Below, in pieces: positions 9,246-20,342 of a stretch of 52,770 nt of DNA (position 1 is its first letter; each line of letters begins with the position of its first letter). This stretch comes from Seminavis robusta (lineage: Eukaryota > Bacillariophyta > Bacillariophyceae > Naviculales > Naviculaceae). Made by a program: the position numbers and the translations under genes. Below the pieces are notes generated by a model. It did no database searches and was not told where the DNA came from. It was given only the letters and a program-made list of their open reading frames with translations. The stretch is from the NCBI GenBank assembly GCA_903772945.1, contig CAICTM010000523.1, positions 1 to 52,770 on the forward strand. Direction: 5' to 3'.

Positions 9246-11762
9246 TTAATGACCACCAACAGTCTCGAAAACAGGACGGTTGCTGAGGTCGGGAACAGTC
9301 CCATCCTTGTAAAAGTCAGTCAAAGCCTTTCCCTTCTCGACCACGTTATCCGTCGTGAACCCGAAATGGGCCATGACCTCGCCACCTGGGCCACTCGCTC
9401 CAAACGAATTCATGGCAATCTGAGCGTGGCTGAAACGGTGCCAACCAGAAGGGGAAGCGGCTTCGACAGAGAGGGTGGGCACATTACCAGGAAGCACCGA
9501 CTTTTGGTATTCTTGGGTCTGTTCCAAGAAAAGTTCTTGGCAGGGCATTGTAACAACCTGGGTGGGCACACCATCGGCAGTGAGCTTGGCCGCTGCTTCC
9601 ACGCAGATACCAACTTCAGAGCCAGTGGCAACCAGCACCAACTTGGGATCCTTTGCTTCCACGGCAACGTAGGCACCCGTTGAAGCCTTCTCGATGGTTG
9701 ATAATTTCAAGGATTTTAGCGTTTGACGTGACGCGCAAATGACAGAAGGCGTAGTCGACTTGGACAAGGCAACCTTGTAGGCCGCTGCCATTTCATTGGA
9801 ATCGGCTGGGCGAAAGACCATAATGTTGGGCATGCAGCGCAAACTTTCCATCGTTTCAATGGGCTGATGAGTCGGCCCATCCTCGCCAAGACCAATGGAA
9901 TCATGAGTCATGATGTAGATGACTCCTGATTTGGACAGAGCCGACAAACGAATGGCACCGACACAGTATCCCACAAAGGTCAAGAAAGTGGCACAGAATG
10001 GACGCAAGGCTCCATAGGCAAAGATTCCATTGCAGACCGCCGCCATGCCGTGTTCACGCACACCAAAGCGCAGATAGCGACCTGAGAGTAACAAAGTATA
10101 CGAATGGGAAGTGGAATGAGATTACACAAAAGACGGTGCGAAAGAAAATCCAAGAAATAATGCCAGTACCTTCTGGGGTTGCCTTTTGGAAATCACTGGC
10201 ACCTTTGAAGCGGGTATTATTGGAAGGTGTCAAATCCGCAGATCCACCAACCATTTCCGGGAGCAGTGGGCACATGGCATTCAAACAATTTTCACTGTGC
10301 TTTCTGGATGCCAAATCCTTGTCTTTGCCAATCGTAAAGGATGGAAGTTTGTCAAAGACTCCATCCGGCATCTTGTGGGCGATGCGACGGGAGAGCTCAG
10401 CGGCCTTTTCTGGGTTGGCCGCTGTGTATTTGGCAAAATTAGCATCCCACTCGACACGTTTCTTGTCCGCTTTTTCCGCTGCTTTAGTGAAAAACTTTTG
10501 GACATCTTCAGGAACGAAGAATGACTCTGAACGCACGCATCATTGATGGCATTGCATTGAAAAGAAAGGGAATCACAAAATGTTGAAGGAGCAAGCCATC
10601 AATCAGTGATGAGTGCATCGCACAATCCATTCCACAAGTTTTCCCATGGAGCATGCTACCCAAACTTACTGTCTTCTGGGAGACCAAAGAACTTCTTGGC
10701 CCCAGCCAAATCTTCGGCTCCAAGAGGCGCTCCATGAGCTTTTTCCGAGCCCTGTTTGGAAGGACTTCCATATCCAATGGCCGTTTTGATTTTGATGATG
10801 GAGGGTTTATTGGTTTCCGCTTGTGCAGCCTTGATGGCAGCACGGAGATCACCTAGGTCCTTGGAGACGTCGTCGACGGTCTGGACATGCCATCCATATG
10901 CCTCGTAGCGCTTGTTGACATCTTCCGAGAAACTATGAGATGTGGGTCCATCAATGGTGATATCATTGTCGTCGTAGAGGACAATCATCTTTCCCAATCC
11001 AAGGTGCCCAGCCAAACTACAGGCCTCTCCACTGACTCCTTCCTGGAGACATCCATCTCCGCAAATGACGTAGGTGAAGTTGTCAAAGATTTTGTGATCA
11101 TCGGTGTTGAACGTGGCAGCCAAGTGGCGTTCGGCAATGGCCATTCCGACAGCATTGCAAATTCCTTGTCCGAGGGGTCCAGTGCAGACCTCCACGCCTA
11201 TTTTGGAAAAGAAAAAGATTATGAGGAAAAAAGTCACGCGACAAAAATCAAAAGATGACAAGCAATCACCACAGTGTTCAAAGCACAGTATCTTTGAGCT
11301 CGAAGGAATCGAATCTTCCCAAATTCATGGACAAATCTATCTGTTGCCCTCCATCTTTTGCAATGGGACTGCCATACAGATATATATATATATATATATA
11401 CTTCATCTTTCATCTCTCGCAAACAAACTCAACTCACCATCAGTCAAGAAACTCTCGGGATGTCCAGGCGTGATGCTTCCAAGCTGACGAAACTTCTTGA
11501 GATCCTCGACTCCGATCTTGTACCCCGTCAAATGCAACATGGTATACTGCAAGGCACACGCATGACCGTTACTCAAGACAAAGCGATCACGGGCAATCCA
11601 CTTGGCATCCTTGGACGAATAGTTCATGAATTCAGTCCAAAGCAAAAACGCCATGGGAGCACAGCCCATGGGAGCACCTGGGTGGCCCGAATTGGCCGCC
11701 TGGGGTTGATCCGCGCTCACGGCACGGATCGTGTTGACACATTTCAATTCCAAATCGGACAT
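9246..11762 (-). CDS. TKT: Transketolase (cytosolic form)
   Basis: Four exons on the minus strand: 11438-11762, 10670-11197, 10170-10526 and 9246-10081. Phases match and total 681 aa, the normal length. Transketolase moves two-carbon ketol units between sugar phosphates with thiamine diphosphate, in the pentose phosphate and Calvin cycles. Visible motifs are [15 protein letters not shown], the TPP motif [13 protein letters not shown] ... [10 protein letters not shown] with the catalytic Glu, and [15 protein letters not shown]. The start codon leads straight into the conserved domain, with no signal or transit peptide, so this copy is probably cytosolic. An upstream targeting exon cannot be excluded, but none was seen. 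Intron 1 carries an AT dinucleotide run (about 11381-11400). Confidence 0.96.
11380..11400. repeat. AT dinucleotide microsatellite in transketolase intron 1
   Basis: About ten TA units in a row within the first intron of the minus-strand transketolase gene. It is a simple repeat with no coding effect. Confidence 0.9.
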
Positions 11763-12221
11763 TTTGGCTTCTTGCTTGTTGTTTCCAAATAAACAAAAAG
11801 ATTGATTTTCAAGGATGCCAAAGGACGATCGATGAGCTCAGCAAATTGATTGATGAGAGATATGAGATGAACCAAGAGAGAGCAAAGGTCGAGCTGAACT
11901 GGTGCACTGTCTTCAGTTTATGTATGTGATGCCTCTTGCCTGAATAAAATACGATACCTGAGTAGTATAAAGACGGAACTGTGTTATGATCATCGCCTGA
12001 GCTGAGCTGAGCTGCTCAAAGATATCCGATGGCCGCAAAGGATCTTTGTGGGGCTTCTCGATCCTTGGCTACTGCTTCCACGCGGATTCTACGCAAGATA
12101 CAGGTTTCATTTTTCGGAGACCTCGGAGCTCGTCACACGAGAGTGTCAGCCACATCACACACATCATCCTGGTGCCAGTTCATCGATCGTTGTGCTGAAA
12201 CGCGAAAGACCCCGAGCTTTG

Positions 12222-12539
12222 CCTTGGTCGTGTTCCACAGTTCCCAGTTACTTTGGGTTATTGAGATGGGAGTGGGTATCAAACCAAAAACAATTTGCAG
12301 ACTCCATTCCCGGCTGTAAATAGTAGCCTGGCTACAGCCGAGGCAGAAAGCCTAGAACCCGAAAGGTCATGATCTAGCTACCTTGGTCGTGTTCTACTTT
12401 AGTTTGGATGAGAGCTGGTATCAAACCGAAACAACGTGCAGATCATTGGATTCCTGTTTGTAAAATAGCAGCCTGGCACAGCCGAGGCAAAAGCTTGTCG
12501 CTAGCCTACCGTACAGAGCTTGAAAGGTCGAGAGCTAGC
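12222..12539. repeat. Imperfect tandem duplication, period about 159 bp
   Basis: CCTTGGTCGTGTTC occurs at 12222 and again at 12381. Matching blocks then follow in the same order: GGTATCAAACC, CAGCCTGGC or TAGCCTGGC, CAGCCGAGGCA, GAAAGGTC and CTAGCTA. The two copies have diverged by substitutions and small indels. No open frame runs through both, so this is probably non-coding. Confidence 0.75.
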
Positions 12540-13169
12540 TATACCTGCACCTGACGACGACCACATCGGTACCGTGTCTGGGTCAGGGAGAGGCAGTAAC
12601 ATACGGCGGTGATAGTTTTTGGTTTGACGACACAGGGATACGGCACGGTAGAGCGTTTGACTCGATTCCAATATGAACGAAGCTCTTCTTGCGACTGAGA
12701 CTCGATGATCTGACCACTGCATGGCTGTGTCAACAGCATTCTATACCGAAAGTCTCATCGTCTGGCTGGCTCATCCTGGCTCATCTCCTGGACCAATGCC
12801 CGCCTGTTGTACCGATGGACCGGCTACAGAGCAGGGCATGGGCATACAGCTGGTCCCACTCCAGGCTCTACCGTACCGTTGTCCTGGACAGCCACTCAGC
12901 ACAACTCTTTATGTGTCTCGCAACCGCAACGCACCAGACCAGACCAGACCAGGCCCATTTCCTGGACGACCAACGCCAGGCCCATTTCAAGTATTGAGGC
13001 TGTCTTATCGTAGCTGATGGACAAACGCCATGACCAATGTTTGGCCGTCAACCCAGTTCAGAACCTACACGTTGCGCCTCTATGGCCTACTACTGGCAAG
13101 GCCTACACGGGTACATAGTGGTGCCAGGACCAACACTCTTTTCGAAGAATCTAACGGCGCGGATGACAC

Positions 13170-13500
13170 AGAAGGTTCAAGGGTAGGAACATGAGTTGAG
13201 AAAGAACTCCTCTACACTAGCTTAGTGATTGGCGTTTGTTCCCGCAGTATTGACTGACAAGACCATCTCTAGAGCTGCCACTACATTCCATAGTCTGCTT
13301 GCAGTGAGTTCCAATCTAATGACGCAGGCCCCTGGCCTAAGATGATATGAAAGGTTCATGGGTTGGAGGACTGTTGAAGAAGAATGATTGGCTCGAAGTA
13401 ATGATTGGCGTTTGTTCCTGCAGGATCGACTGGTAAAACCATCTCTAGCAACCACTATACGTCATAGCTAGTTTGCTTGCAGTGAATCCCAGCTCCCAAA
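13170..13500. repeat. Imperfect tandem duplication, period about 176 bp
   Basis: TGATTGGCGTTTGTTCC occurs at 13226 and 13402, each followed by GCAG, a GACTG block, ACCATCTCTAG, and later GCTTGCAGTGA. A GGTTCA-containing block precedes each copy. The sequence is unrelated to the pair at 12222. Confidence 0.75.
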
Positions 13501-14864
13501 GGTTCATTGCCAGAGGCACAAACTCGACTGAGTGACGAGTCGACTCGACTCGACCAACTCATCCATCTCTTCTGAAGATCCATGTCTCATTTATGAATAC
13601 ATGCATGATTATCGTTGGATGTATCAATATTGTTCCGTATTGGGCATCGCTGGTATTCTTCGCCGAGTCTTTCTTCCGCTGCTCTTTTGCGACCCTTCTA
13701 CCGGATTGACCCGTTCCTGTCTCCTTATGTATGTACGTACAAGGAAGAATCAATCCCAGAGAACTGACAACTTTTCTACCATTCCTCAAGTTTCAATGCA
13801 GTGGGATATCATCAGGTAAAAGTCCTTTCCGTAGTATTGATGCCGTCATTTCCCATCAAAGTGGGCTGCCTTTGAAAGCTGTCACGACAGAACGCTGTCC
13901 TTCCATTCAAAGCCACTCCCGAGTCAGTGCACAGGGGCGGGGATATTGCCCGCCCAAACTGCCATTGGACATCGTCTCTGGTGGACCATACAAACTGCTT
14001 TTGCGACGGATTTTTGCAGTCACTGCCGTTTTCGTTAATTTGACCGTACTGAGTTTGCACTTTCAACGTTCTTGGAATATGATACATGATACATGCACAG
14101 GGCCCTGTCGTCTTTACACCCAAGGTCTCGGCTTGAAACGGCAATTTGGTATCTCGCCGGAATGATAAAAAAGATCACAGCGCCCACTACATGTAGTTGC
14201 GGATAATATCATGAATCTTGACAAAACAGTACAGAAAGAATTCTTTCAAGCACCCTTCAACAGCCATCAAAACAACTGTTCTTCCATAGTTGTGTTTGTG
14301 TCGGGTTGCAGATTGCAGTGGATTCTGATGTTTTGTTTGAGTGCCAGAAGTAGCTGCCTTTGGTTGTAGCAAGTGATGATTGCATCCAATCGATGATCCC
14401 GCTCCAATGTCCTGTTGCCTTCTGTTATTGCCAACGCAGCAACCAGAAATTACAACAGAACCAACAATATCAGACTGAGATACTGTACCGGTACAGATAC
14501 CGTCCCGATCGGAAGTTCTTTGTTGTGAGGTTTGATGTCGTTGAAAGGGTCAATGACGTCATACACCCAATACTCGGGACTCGACTCAGTTCATTCAACC
14601 CATGTGCAATTCTACTAAACTTGATACAGTAGATTTTAAACATCACCACCGTTGGAATGGCTGAGACGTTCCAACTGCTAGATGCCGATCTCTTCTAATT
14701 GAAGAATTTGCTTTAAAATTTAAATTTAAACTGGGCTTTCGAGGGCAGGTTTTTTGACGCCGATGATACCCTCACAATTTCAGCTCCGAGCAACTCGAAA
14801 GCAATCTCCTCTACAGACTTAGTCTACTAGTATCTTGTTCTTGTTAACCTTCCATCCAAACAAA

Positions 14865-15615
14865 ATGTTCTCCCTCAAGTTCCAGACAATCGTAGCTGTA
14901 GCTTTGCTTCTTAGCCAAGCCTGTTTCTTCAGCGATGCAAAGAAACTGCGAGGTATCAATGCTCCCGGAGCTGAATTGTTGGAAGAGGATGCCGTAGTCG
15001 AGACAACAACCACGGAAGAAAAGAACCGTGCCCTTCGTTACTCTGACGAGTCTATGGATCACCACGGACCCTACTACAGCGACCATGGTAAGTTCATTGG
15101 TAGTTTAACACGGAGGACTTATGAAATAATACCATCAGCTCAAGCTTTTCCCCAATAACATATCTACAGGAGGTAAGGGCGGAGGCTACCATTATTCCGA
15201 TTATGGCAGTGGTGGTCGTTCCAAAGGATCAAAAGGATCCAAAGGCAGCAAAGGCAAAGGAGGATATGGTAGCAGCAGTTCCAAAGGCAGCAAGGGGAAA
15301 GGAGGATACGGCAGTGCCAGTGGTTCCAAAGGCAGCAAAGGAAAAGGAGGCGGAAGCGGTGGCTACTCTGGCATGGGCTATGGTGGCCACACTGACTATT
15401 CAGGCTACGGCAAGGGTGGCGGTTCCTACTCTGGCTCCAAGGGTTCCAAAGGATCCAAGGGCAGCAAGGGCAAAGGAGGATACGGCAGCAGTAGCTCCAA
15501 GGGCAGCAAGGGCCATGGAGGATACAGCGGCAGCGCCAGTGGTTCCAAGGGCAGCAAGGGCAAAGGCGGTGGAAGCCATTCCGGCTTCTACTATGATGAC
15601 GATTACAGGCTCTAA
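14865..15615 (+). CDS. Silaffin-like secreted S-K-G repeat protein
   Basis: Two exons, 14865-15087 and 15170-15615, joined in phase across an 82-nt GT-AG intron (222 aa). The N-terminus is a signal peptide (hydrophobic T-I-V-A-V-A-L-L-L-S), followed by K-K-L-R-G and an acidic pro-region ending near N-R-A-L-R-Y; R-A-L fits the RXL processing site of diatom silaffin precursors. Exon 2 is almost entirely S-K-G and G-G-Y-G repeats with runs of four lysines spaced every third residue plus a fifth close by (G-S-K-G-S-K-G-S-K-G-S-K-G-K). This resembles pentalysine clusters (K-x-x-K repeated) known to direct proteins to silica in Thalassiosira. A role in cell-wall silica is therefore likely but inferred. 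The C-terminus is acidic (Y-Y-D-D-D-Y). An upstream TTG-initiated frame is 5' UTR. Confidence 0.8.
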
Positions 15616-16382
15616 ATCTGATTCCGAGCCTCAAGATGTTCGAGACTTTCGCTAGCCTCTTTTGGATTGGATGAGCTTGTCATCTCACTAGTGTCTGTAG
15701 ATACAGGCTCCCATCCGACGGCTTCAGAAGAAGTCGCAATGAATGAATGAATGCATGCATCCATGCTGTCCAGCTGTTTCTTGTTACGGCAATCTCGCTG
15801 AGAAATAGTTTGTTAATGTTATTATAGATACATTTTCTCCCCAATGACAGCTTCATTCGCTTCTATTACATCCGTACCCTACCGGTATGCCATCGGTATC
15901 GCTGCTTTCTGACGCACCCGAAAAACTGCTGCATGCCACTCGAGAAGGCGATACCGGTGTGGATGAACAGGATCAAAAGAGATGCTGCAAGAGCCAAACG
16001 GATGCAACCTACAGTGCACCCAACTATGACAGCCTCCGTGGACACCAGGAAGACGATGTACAAGCTACCCCCGTAGCTATCTAGTAGGAGACTGAGAGGA
16101 AGCAGAAAGCCAAGGAGCAAGCGTCCAAGTTCAGGCTCACATTAGAATCGTCTCTGCATGAGATTTCGCGCTGCAACGATGCGATAGCATAACAAACATG
16201 ACAGGTGTGACCAAAGAACTTGTTACTCTAGTAGTTTTGAAAAAGATACTAAAGATTGGATCGGTAATGCAACATGCCTGGGGCGATTTGTGTTCGGCAT
16301 CCCACTTGCTCACTTCTTCTTCCTCACCATGCAATACTAAAGATTGAATCATTCAATCGAATCGAATCGGTACATGCAACAC
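15616..16382. other. Intergenic stretch
   Basis: It lies between the 3' end of the silaffin-like gene and the 3' end of the convergent minus-strand gene. An ATG-A short tandem run occurs near 15741-15752. No gene was recognised. Confidence 0.5.
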
Positions 16383-18029
16383 TCAAGGACCGGGCTCCTC
16401 CTCGCCGGGTGGGGCCCCACCTCCGCCGCCACCGGGCAAGGGAACTTGTTCAAGACCACAAGAGAGGGAACAAGTGCATGGCATGTTAGTGATGAGTGTT
16501 GCAAGTCTGATATGATCGCAGTTTTCATGCCAGCAGCAACAGTACTCATGGCAGAATGCCACTGCGTTAGGAAATGGCTCGCCGGCTGGGTTGCCTGCCT
16601 CTCCTGCTAGATCGGCCCAAGCGTCGAACCCATCTTGATGTGTTGGCTGAGACCACCAGTCTTGCTTTGCTGGCTGCGCACACTTTCCATCTTTGTAAGT
16701 ATTACGGTCATCGTAGATATTCTGACAGCCTGTCTGTGAAGGATCACTCAAACATTTTGGGTTTAAACCGGGATGGTCCCAGTACGATGTACGGCTTCAA
16801 GCAAACGTTTTCAAAGCACCATTGCTCCCTTCTGATCTTCTCGCAACAGGACGAACAACCCTGCGTTGTCATACATTCATCGCTGTTAATTGACAATACA
16901 TCAACGTAGCTCCCACCCTCATCCTTACACACAGCGCCACCATAAAAGTTGTCAATTTGGTGTGTAACGCAGCCAGGCGCACAACCCTTGTTGGCATCAT
17001 TGAAGCAGTCTAATTATCCATTCGTTTCGAGGCTGCAACTATCACAGGACGTATCCTGTTGGGCTAGCGAGCGGCGCCCACTACAGCAGTCCCCGCATTG
17101 AGCGCGACACAAGTGTCGGTGGTGTTGATCGGGGTGATGGTGCTCGGAGGATCCTCGGCCGTCGATGAGGTCCTGGAAAAGTTTTCTGCGTTGTTCAATT
17201 TGGCGAGGCGTGACCTCCATCCGCCGGTGTTCTTGTTCTTCAGCGCAAGCATTGCTGTGAAAGTGGAAACAGATCGAGTCGCTTCCATCCTGTGCGGGAA
17301 GGCAGGCATGGGTGTCGTTCATGGTGGCCCCTGCGGAGAAAGAATGAATGATGAATCGAATGGGATCAATAGTGTGAGATTATAGCGAAGGATATACATG
17401 GCACGTGCATGTCCTGCATATACTCTACCTTGGAAAGAGAGCGCCATGCCCGACTGTTGCGTGCCAGTGGCTGCGTTAGAGTTCCATACAGCAATGGTGT
17501 TGACTCCATCCTTCGCTGCTCCGTACATCTTCGCTGCTTTCTCTGCGGACACACATGAGTACTTGTGTCCATCCAGCAAGTTGTCTTCCAATGTCATGTC
17601 GAACGTCTCTCCATTGCCGACAGTATGCACAGCACGACCATCAGTCTTACTACGGATCATCCCACTCGTGTCGATCGTAGTGTCCTTGGCCAACTCAACT
17701 GCCACCCAGGATGTCCCAAGATTGGCCAGAGACAATATCATCACCACCGCCAAGAGAACACAGGAGAGGACCTTCATGTTGGACACCGACTGAATCAGCC
17801 GTGTGTTGTGTTCTCGCAGCTTCAACGTTTCCTCAACGATTTCGACCACCTTTTCATTGCTCAGCCCTCCCTCGTCACAGCTGTCCATTTCACGAGCCAA
17901 CCGTTCCGCAGGCGAGAGATACCCCTTGCCACCAATGTCGAACTTTTTCGATGAAAGGGACAGAGTGTTCGCCCTGAACTTTACCTGCTCCTCCGTCTCT
18001 TCCATTGCTCCACCCTCGTCCTTCATCAT
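16383..18029 (-). CDS. Single-pass membrane protein with EF-hand-like N-terminus and Cys-rich outer domain (possibly decaying)
   Basis: Best model, minus strand: exons 17429-18029, 17082-17330, 16807-17009 and 16383-16733, with introns of 98, 72 and 73 nt and phases that close to 467 aa. The N-terminus is cytosolic, with a degenerate EF-hand-like part (F-D-I-G-G-K-G-Y-L-S-P-A-E-R). A membrane helix (L-S-C-V-L-L-A-V-V-M-I-L-S-L-A) is followed by an outer region with many Cys (C-C-E-K, H-E-Y-C-C-C-W-H) and a Gly/Pro end. This layout recurs in diatom proteins of unknown function. Introns 2 and 3 have weak donors (GTGGGC, GTTTGC). Without them, the reading frame meets a TAA at 17014-17016 and a one-base frame change near 16780, so the gene could instead be a pseudogene. 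Exon 1 and its intron are the most secure parts. Confidence 0.6.
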
Positions 18030-19619
18030 CGCAACAAACTAAAACACTTGGTTTACTTGACAACTACAATAATTATTGATCTTGTGCGGTTCAGTGCTGA
18101 TTGATGGATACTTGTGAGCCTGGGCAAACCTGAAGCTGCGATTGTCCTGAAGTCTTCGGGTTTGCCCCAAAACTACCGTACGGTAGATGGCTGCGGGTTT
18201 GCTGCATGGAACTGGCTAGCTAGCTTCCGCGTCTACCACGGGTACGGTAGGTACTGCAGTACAGCAGGAGGCGCGACCTTTCCTCGAGACCGGGGATACC
18301 GAAACTGCCGGTACGACAAAAGATTGAAAATCATTGCTTTGCTCGATGGGCACCGTACACCCGCCCACACGGGACCAGTGTAAAAAGAAAAATTTGATGT
18401 ACCGGTACCGGTATGTACCACAAATAGACTAAAGCTCCCTGGTTCGTAGGATCGTAGATACTGTAGGTACATGCACGGCGCTCAGTACCGAAGCAATATT
18501 ACATGTTTGTCTCCTGCAATCGCGCAGTAAACCAGAAAAATTGCACCCAGGAAGAAAGTATGCTATTGACCGTGTCTTTAAGATTACAGATTACCTGTAA
18601 CAGGTACTTGCGGAGTCGAGCTAAGGACTTTCCTGCCGGTATTCTAGCTTTTTTTAAAGCTATCTACCATGTAGCCCCACAGTACCGGTACTATTAATAG
18701 CTATTGGTAGCTCTGAGAGTGGTGTCGGTGCATGGCATACCGGTACCGTACGGTCGGCAAGTACATCGTACAAGTGTAAGGGTACGGTACCGGTAGTTGT
18801 GCTTGAGCCTGGATATTGCCAAAAAGGGTGTTTCTTAATTGCAAAGTAAGCATCAGTATCTGTACCACAAATGATTATTCGCGCGAAACCACAGGATGTA
18901 CTATCATGCCAGCTATGTAGATAGTACATGTTCAAATGTATCTATCTTAGTTACTCGGTGGCACCGGTAGTAAACTACTAAAAAGTACATGTATAACACT
19001 TGCTTCTTTTCTCTGTTGTAGCAAATGATTGATTGCAGGCACCCAAGCGACATCTATTTTGCATATTCGCGAGGAACGAGGAACCACCATTCTTCCAAGC
19101 TAACTCTTCCAAGCTAATGCTGTACCGGTTCTGCGGAACCAGCTCAAACATCGAAAAGCGGTACGGTTTGATACCGAAGCACCAGCACGTGAGTACGTAC
19201 CGGCACTGGTGGGCGGTGCATCACAGGTTCAACTTTTGCACCCGAATGCACAGCTCCAACATCTCTGCAACAATGAGAAAAGCAAAAACACTACTGTGCG
19301 AGTCCTCAACCATTCGATCATTCGCTCCAATGCTGACAATGGCAGCGATCACCCCCTAAATGGCTATGCAATCTTTAGTTAACGTTGAGGTTTCATACTA
19401 AGCCCCATTGTGGTACTGGTACGGTACAGTAACAGTACGGTACACACCGGTCCGGATCTGTTCAACTTGAAGTGTCTGTTGAAAGTGGACGGTTCGTACC
19501 GTACCGGTACCAGTATGGTACGCTTTGCCTCAACATCAAATTGTTGCTCAGCTCACAATCAGTGCCATCGTGAGGTTGCGTGTGTGTTGTGAGCCAGACA
19601 GCGTACTATATAGCTGTGG
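18030..19619. other. Intergenic stretch rich in TACCGGTA and GTAC motifs
   Basis: No gene was recognised. TACCGGTA palindromes occur at 18400, 18406, 18683, 18738, 18788 and 19502, with many partial GGTAC and CGGTA copies. This is the densest such region of the window. The right end must hold the promoter of the LRR gene. Confidence 0.7.
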
Positions 19620-20022
19620 ATGAACATGAGCCAAGAAAGCGACGAGAAGCTTCGTCTGACGAGACCAATGACAGCATCATTGGCAGCTCCAGGGGCCGTT
19701 TCCATCGATCCTGGAGATGGAGATGGTTCAGAAGGATACAGTCCCAGTCCCAGTACTAGGGATATCAAGGCGATCCCAGCGCAAGCTTCTTTTGCAGCGG
19801 CGGGTTTGAGCCAAAGCAAGACGAGCACTCAGAGCAATAGCAGCAGCCGTTCCATCACGAGTGGAGCTACACGTACAAGTGAGTTCACTGACCTCCCGAA
19901 GCCAGGCCTTCGTCAGAACAGTACTTCGGGTACACCTGGCGCTGTTGCCGTTGATGGCGAGGCTTCAGAGCAAGGAGGCTTGAGTGCCGGCAGAAGTGTC
20001 ATTAAAGAAAAGCGTCGAATCC

Positions 20023-20342
20023 TCGAGGGAGGAAACAATGCTAGTGCTGCTTCTACTGGTGCTTCTACTGGTGCTTCTACTGGTGCTTCTACTGGTGCTT
20101 CTACTGGTGCTTCTACTGCTGCTTCTACTGCTGCAGCTGGAGCCTCCAAAGCAGGACTGCGAGGTCGCTCTGGGCCGGACATTGTCGGCTCGAAGCAGCG
20201 AGTTGGAGATCCTGACTTGCTCGAGGGAGGAAACAATGCTGCTGCTGCTACAACTGCTGCAGCTGGAGCCTCCAAAGCAGGACTACGAGGTCGCTCTGGA
20301 CCGGACTTCGTCGGTTCAAAGAAGAGAATTGGGGATCCAGAC
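20023..20342. repeat. Tandem duplication inside the LRR gene with a 12-bp minisatellite
   Basis: A unit starting L-E-G-G-N-N-A and carrying A-G-A-S-K-A-G-L-R-G-R-S-G-P-D ... V-G-S-K ... G-D-P-D occurs twice in a row. The first copy is enlarged by about five copies of a 12-bp repeat coding T-G-A-S (about 20048-20110). Both copies remain in frame. Confidence 0.85.

Larger units (their letters stand above)
11763..14864. other. Gene-poor stretch of about 3.1 kb
   Basis: No open frame here shows a recognisable protein signature. It contains the transketolase promoter and 5' UTR at the left, two independent imperfect tandem duplications (listed separately), a short AGACC run near 12940, a TACCGGTA palindrome at 14486, and an AT-rich palindromic patch near 14713-14730 just upstream of the silaffin-like gene. 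Confidence 0.6.

Noticed and set aside
15172..15598. Regularly spaced repeats resembling a CRISPR-like array
   Set aside because: The repeats are codon-periodic within a protein gene with no unique spacers, and the genome is eukaryotic.
15164..15634. Cys/His/Trp-rich minus-strand frame opposite the S-K-G exon
   Set aside because: A reverse-strand reading of a Gly/Ser/Lys codon repeat gives exactly this composition.
15203..15655. Ala/Lys-rich open frame over the S-K-G exon
   Set aside because: It is an out-of-frame shadow of the repeat codons; the in-frame S-K-G product has a signal peptide and a matching intron.
17014..17016. Stop-codon readthrough or selenocysteine at the TAA
   Set aside because: The codon is TAA, not TGA, and no SECIS-like element was seen; a small intron or decay explains it better.
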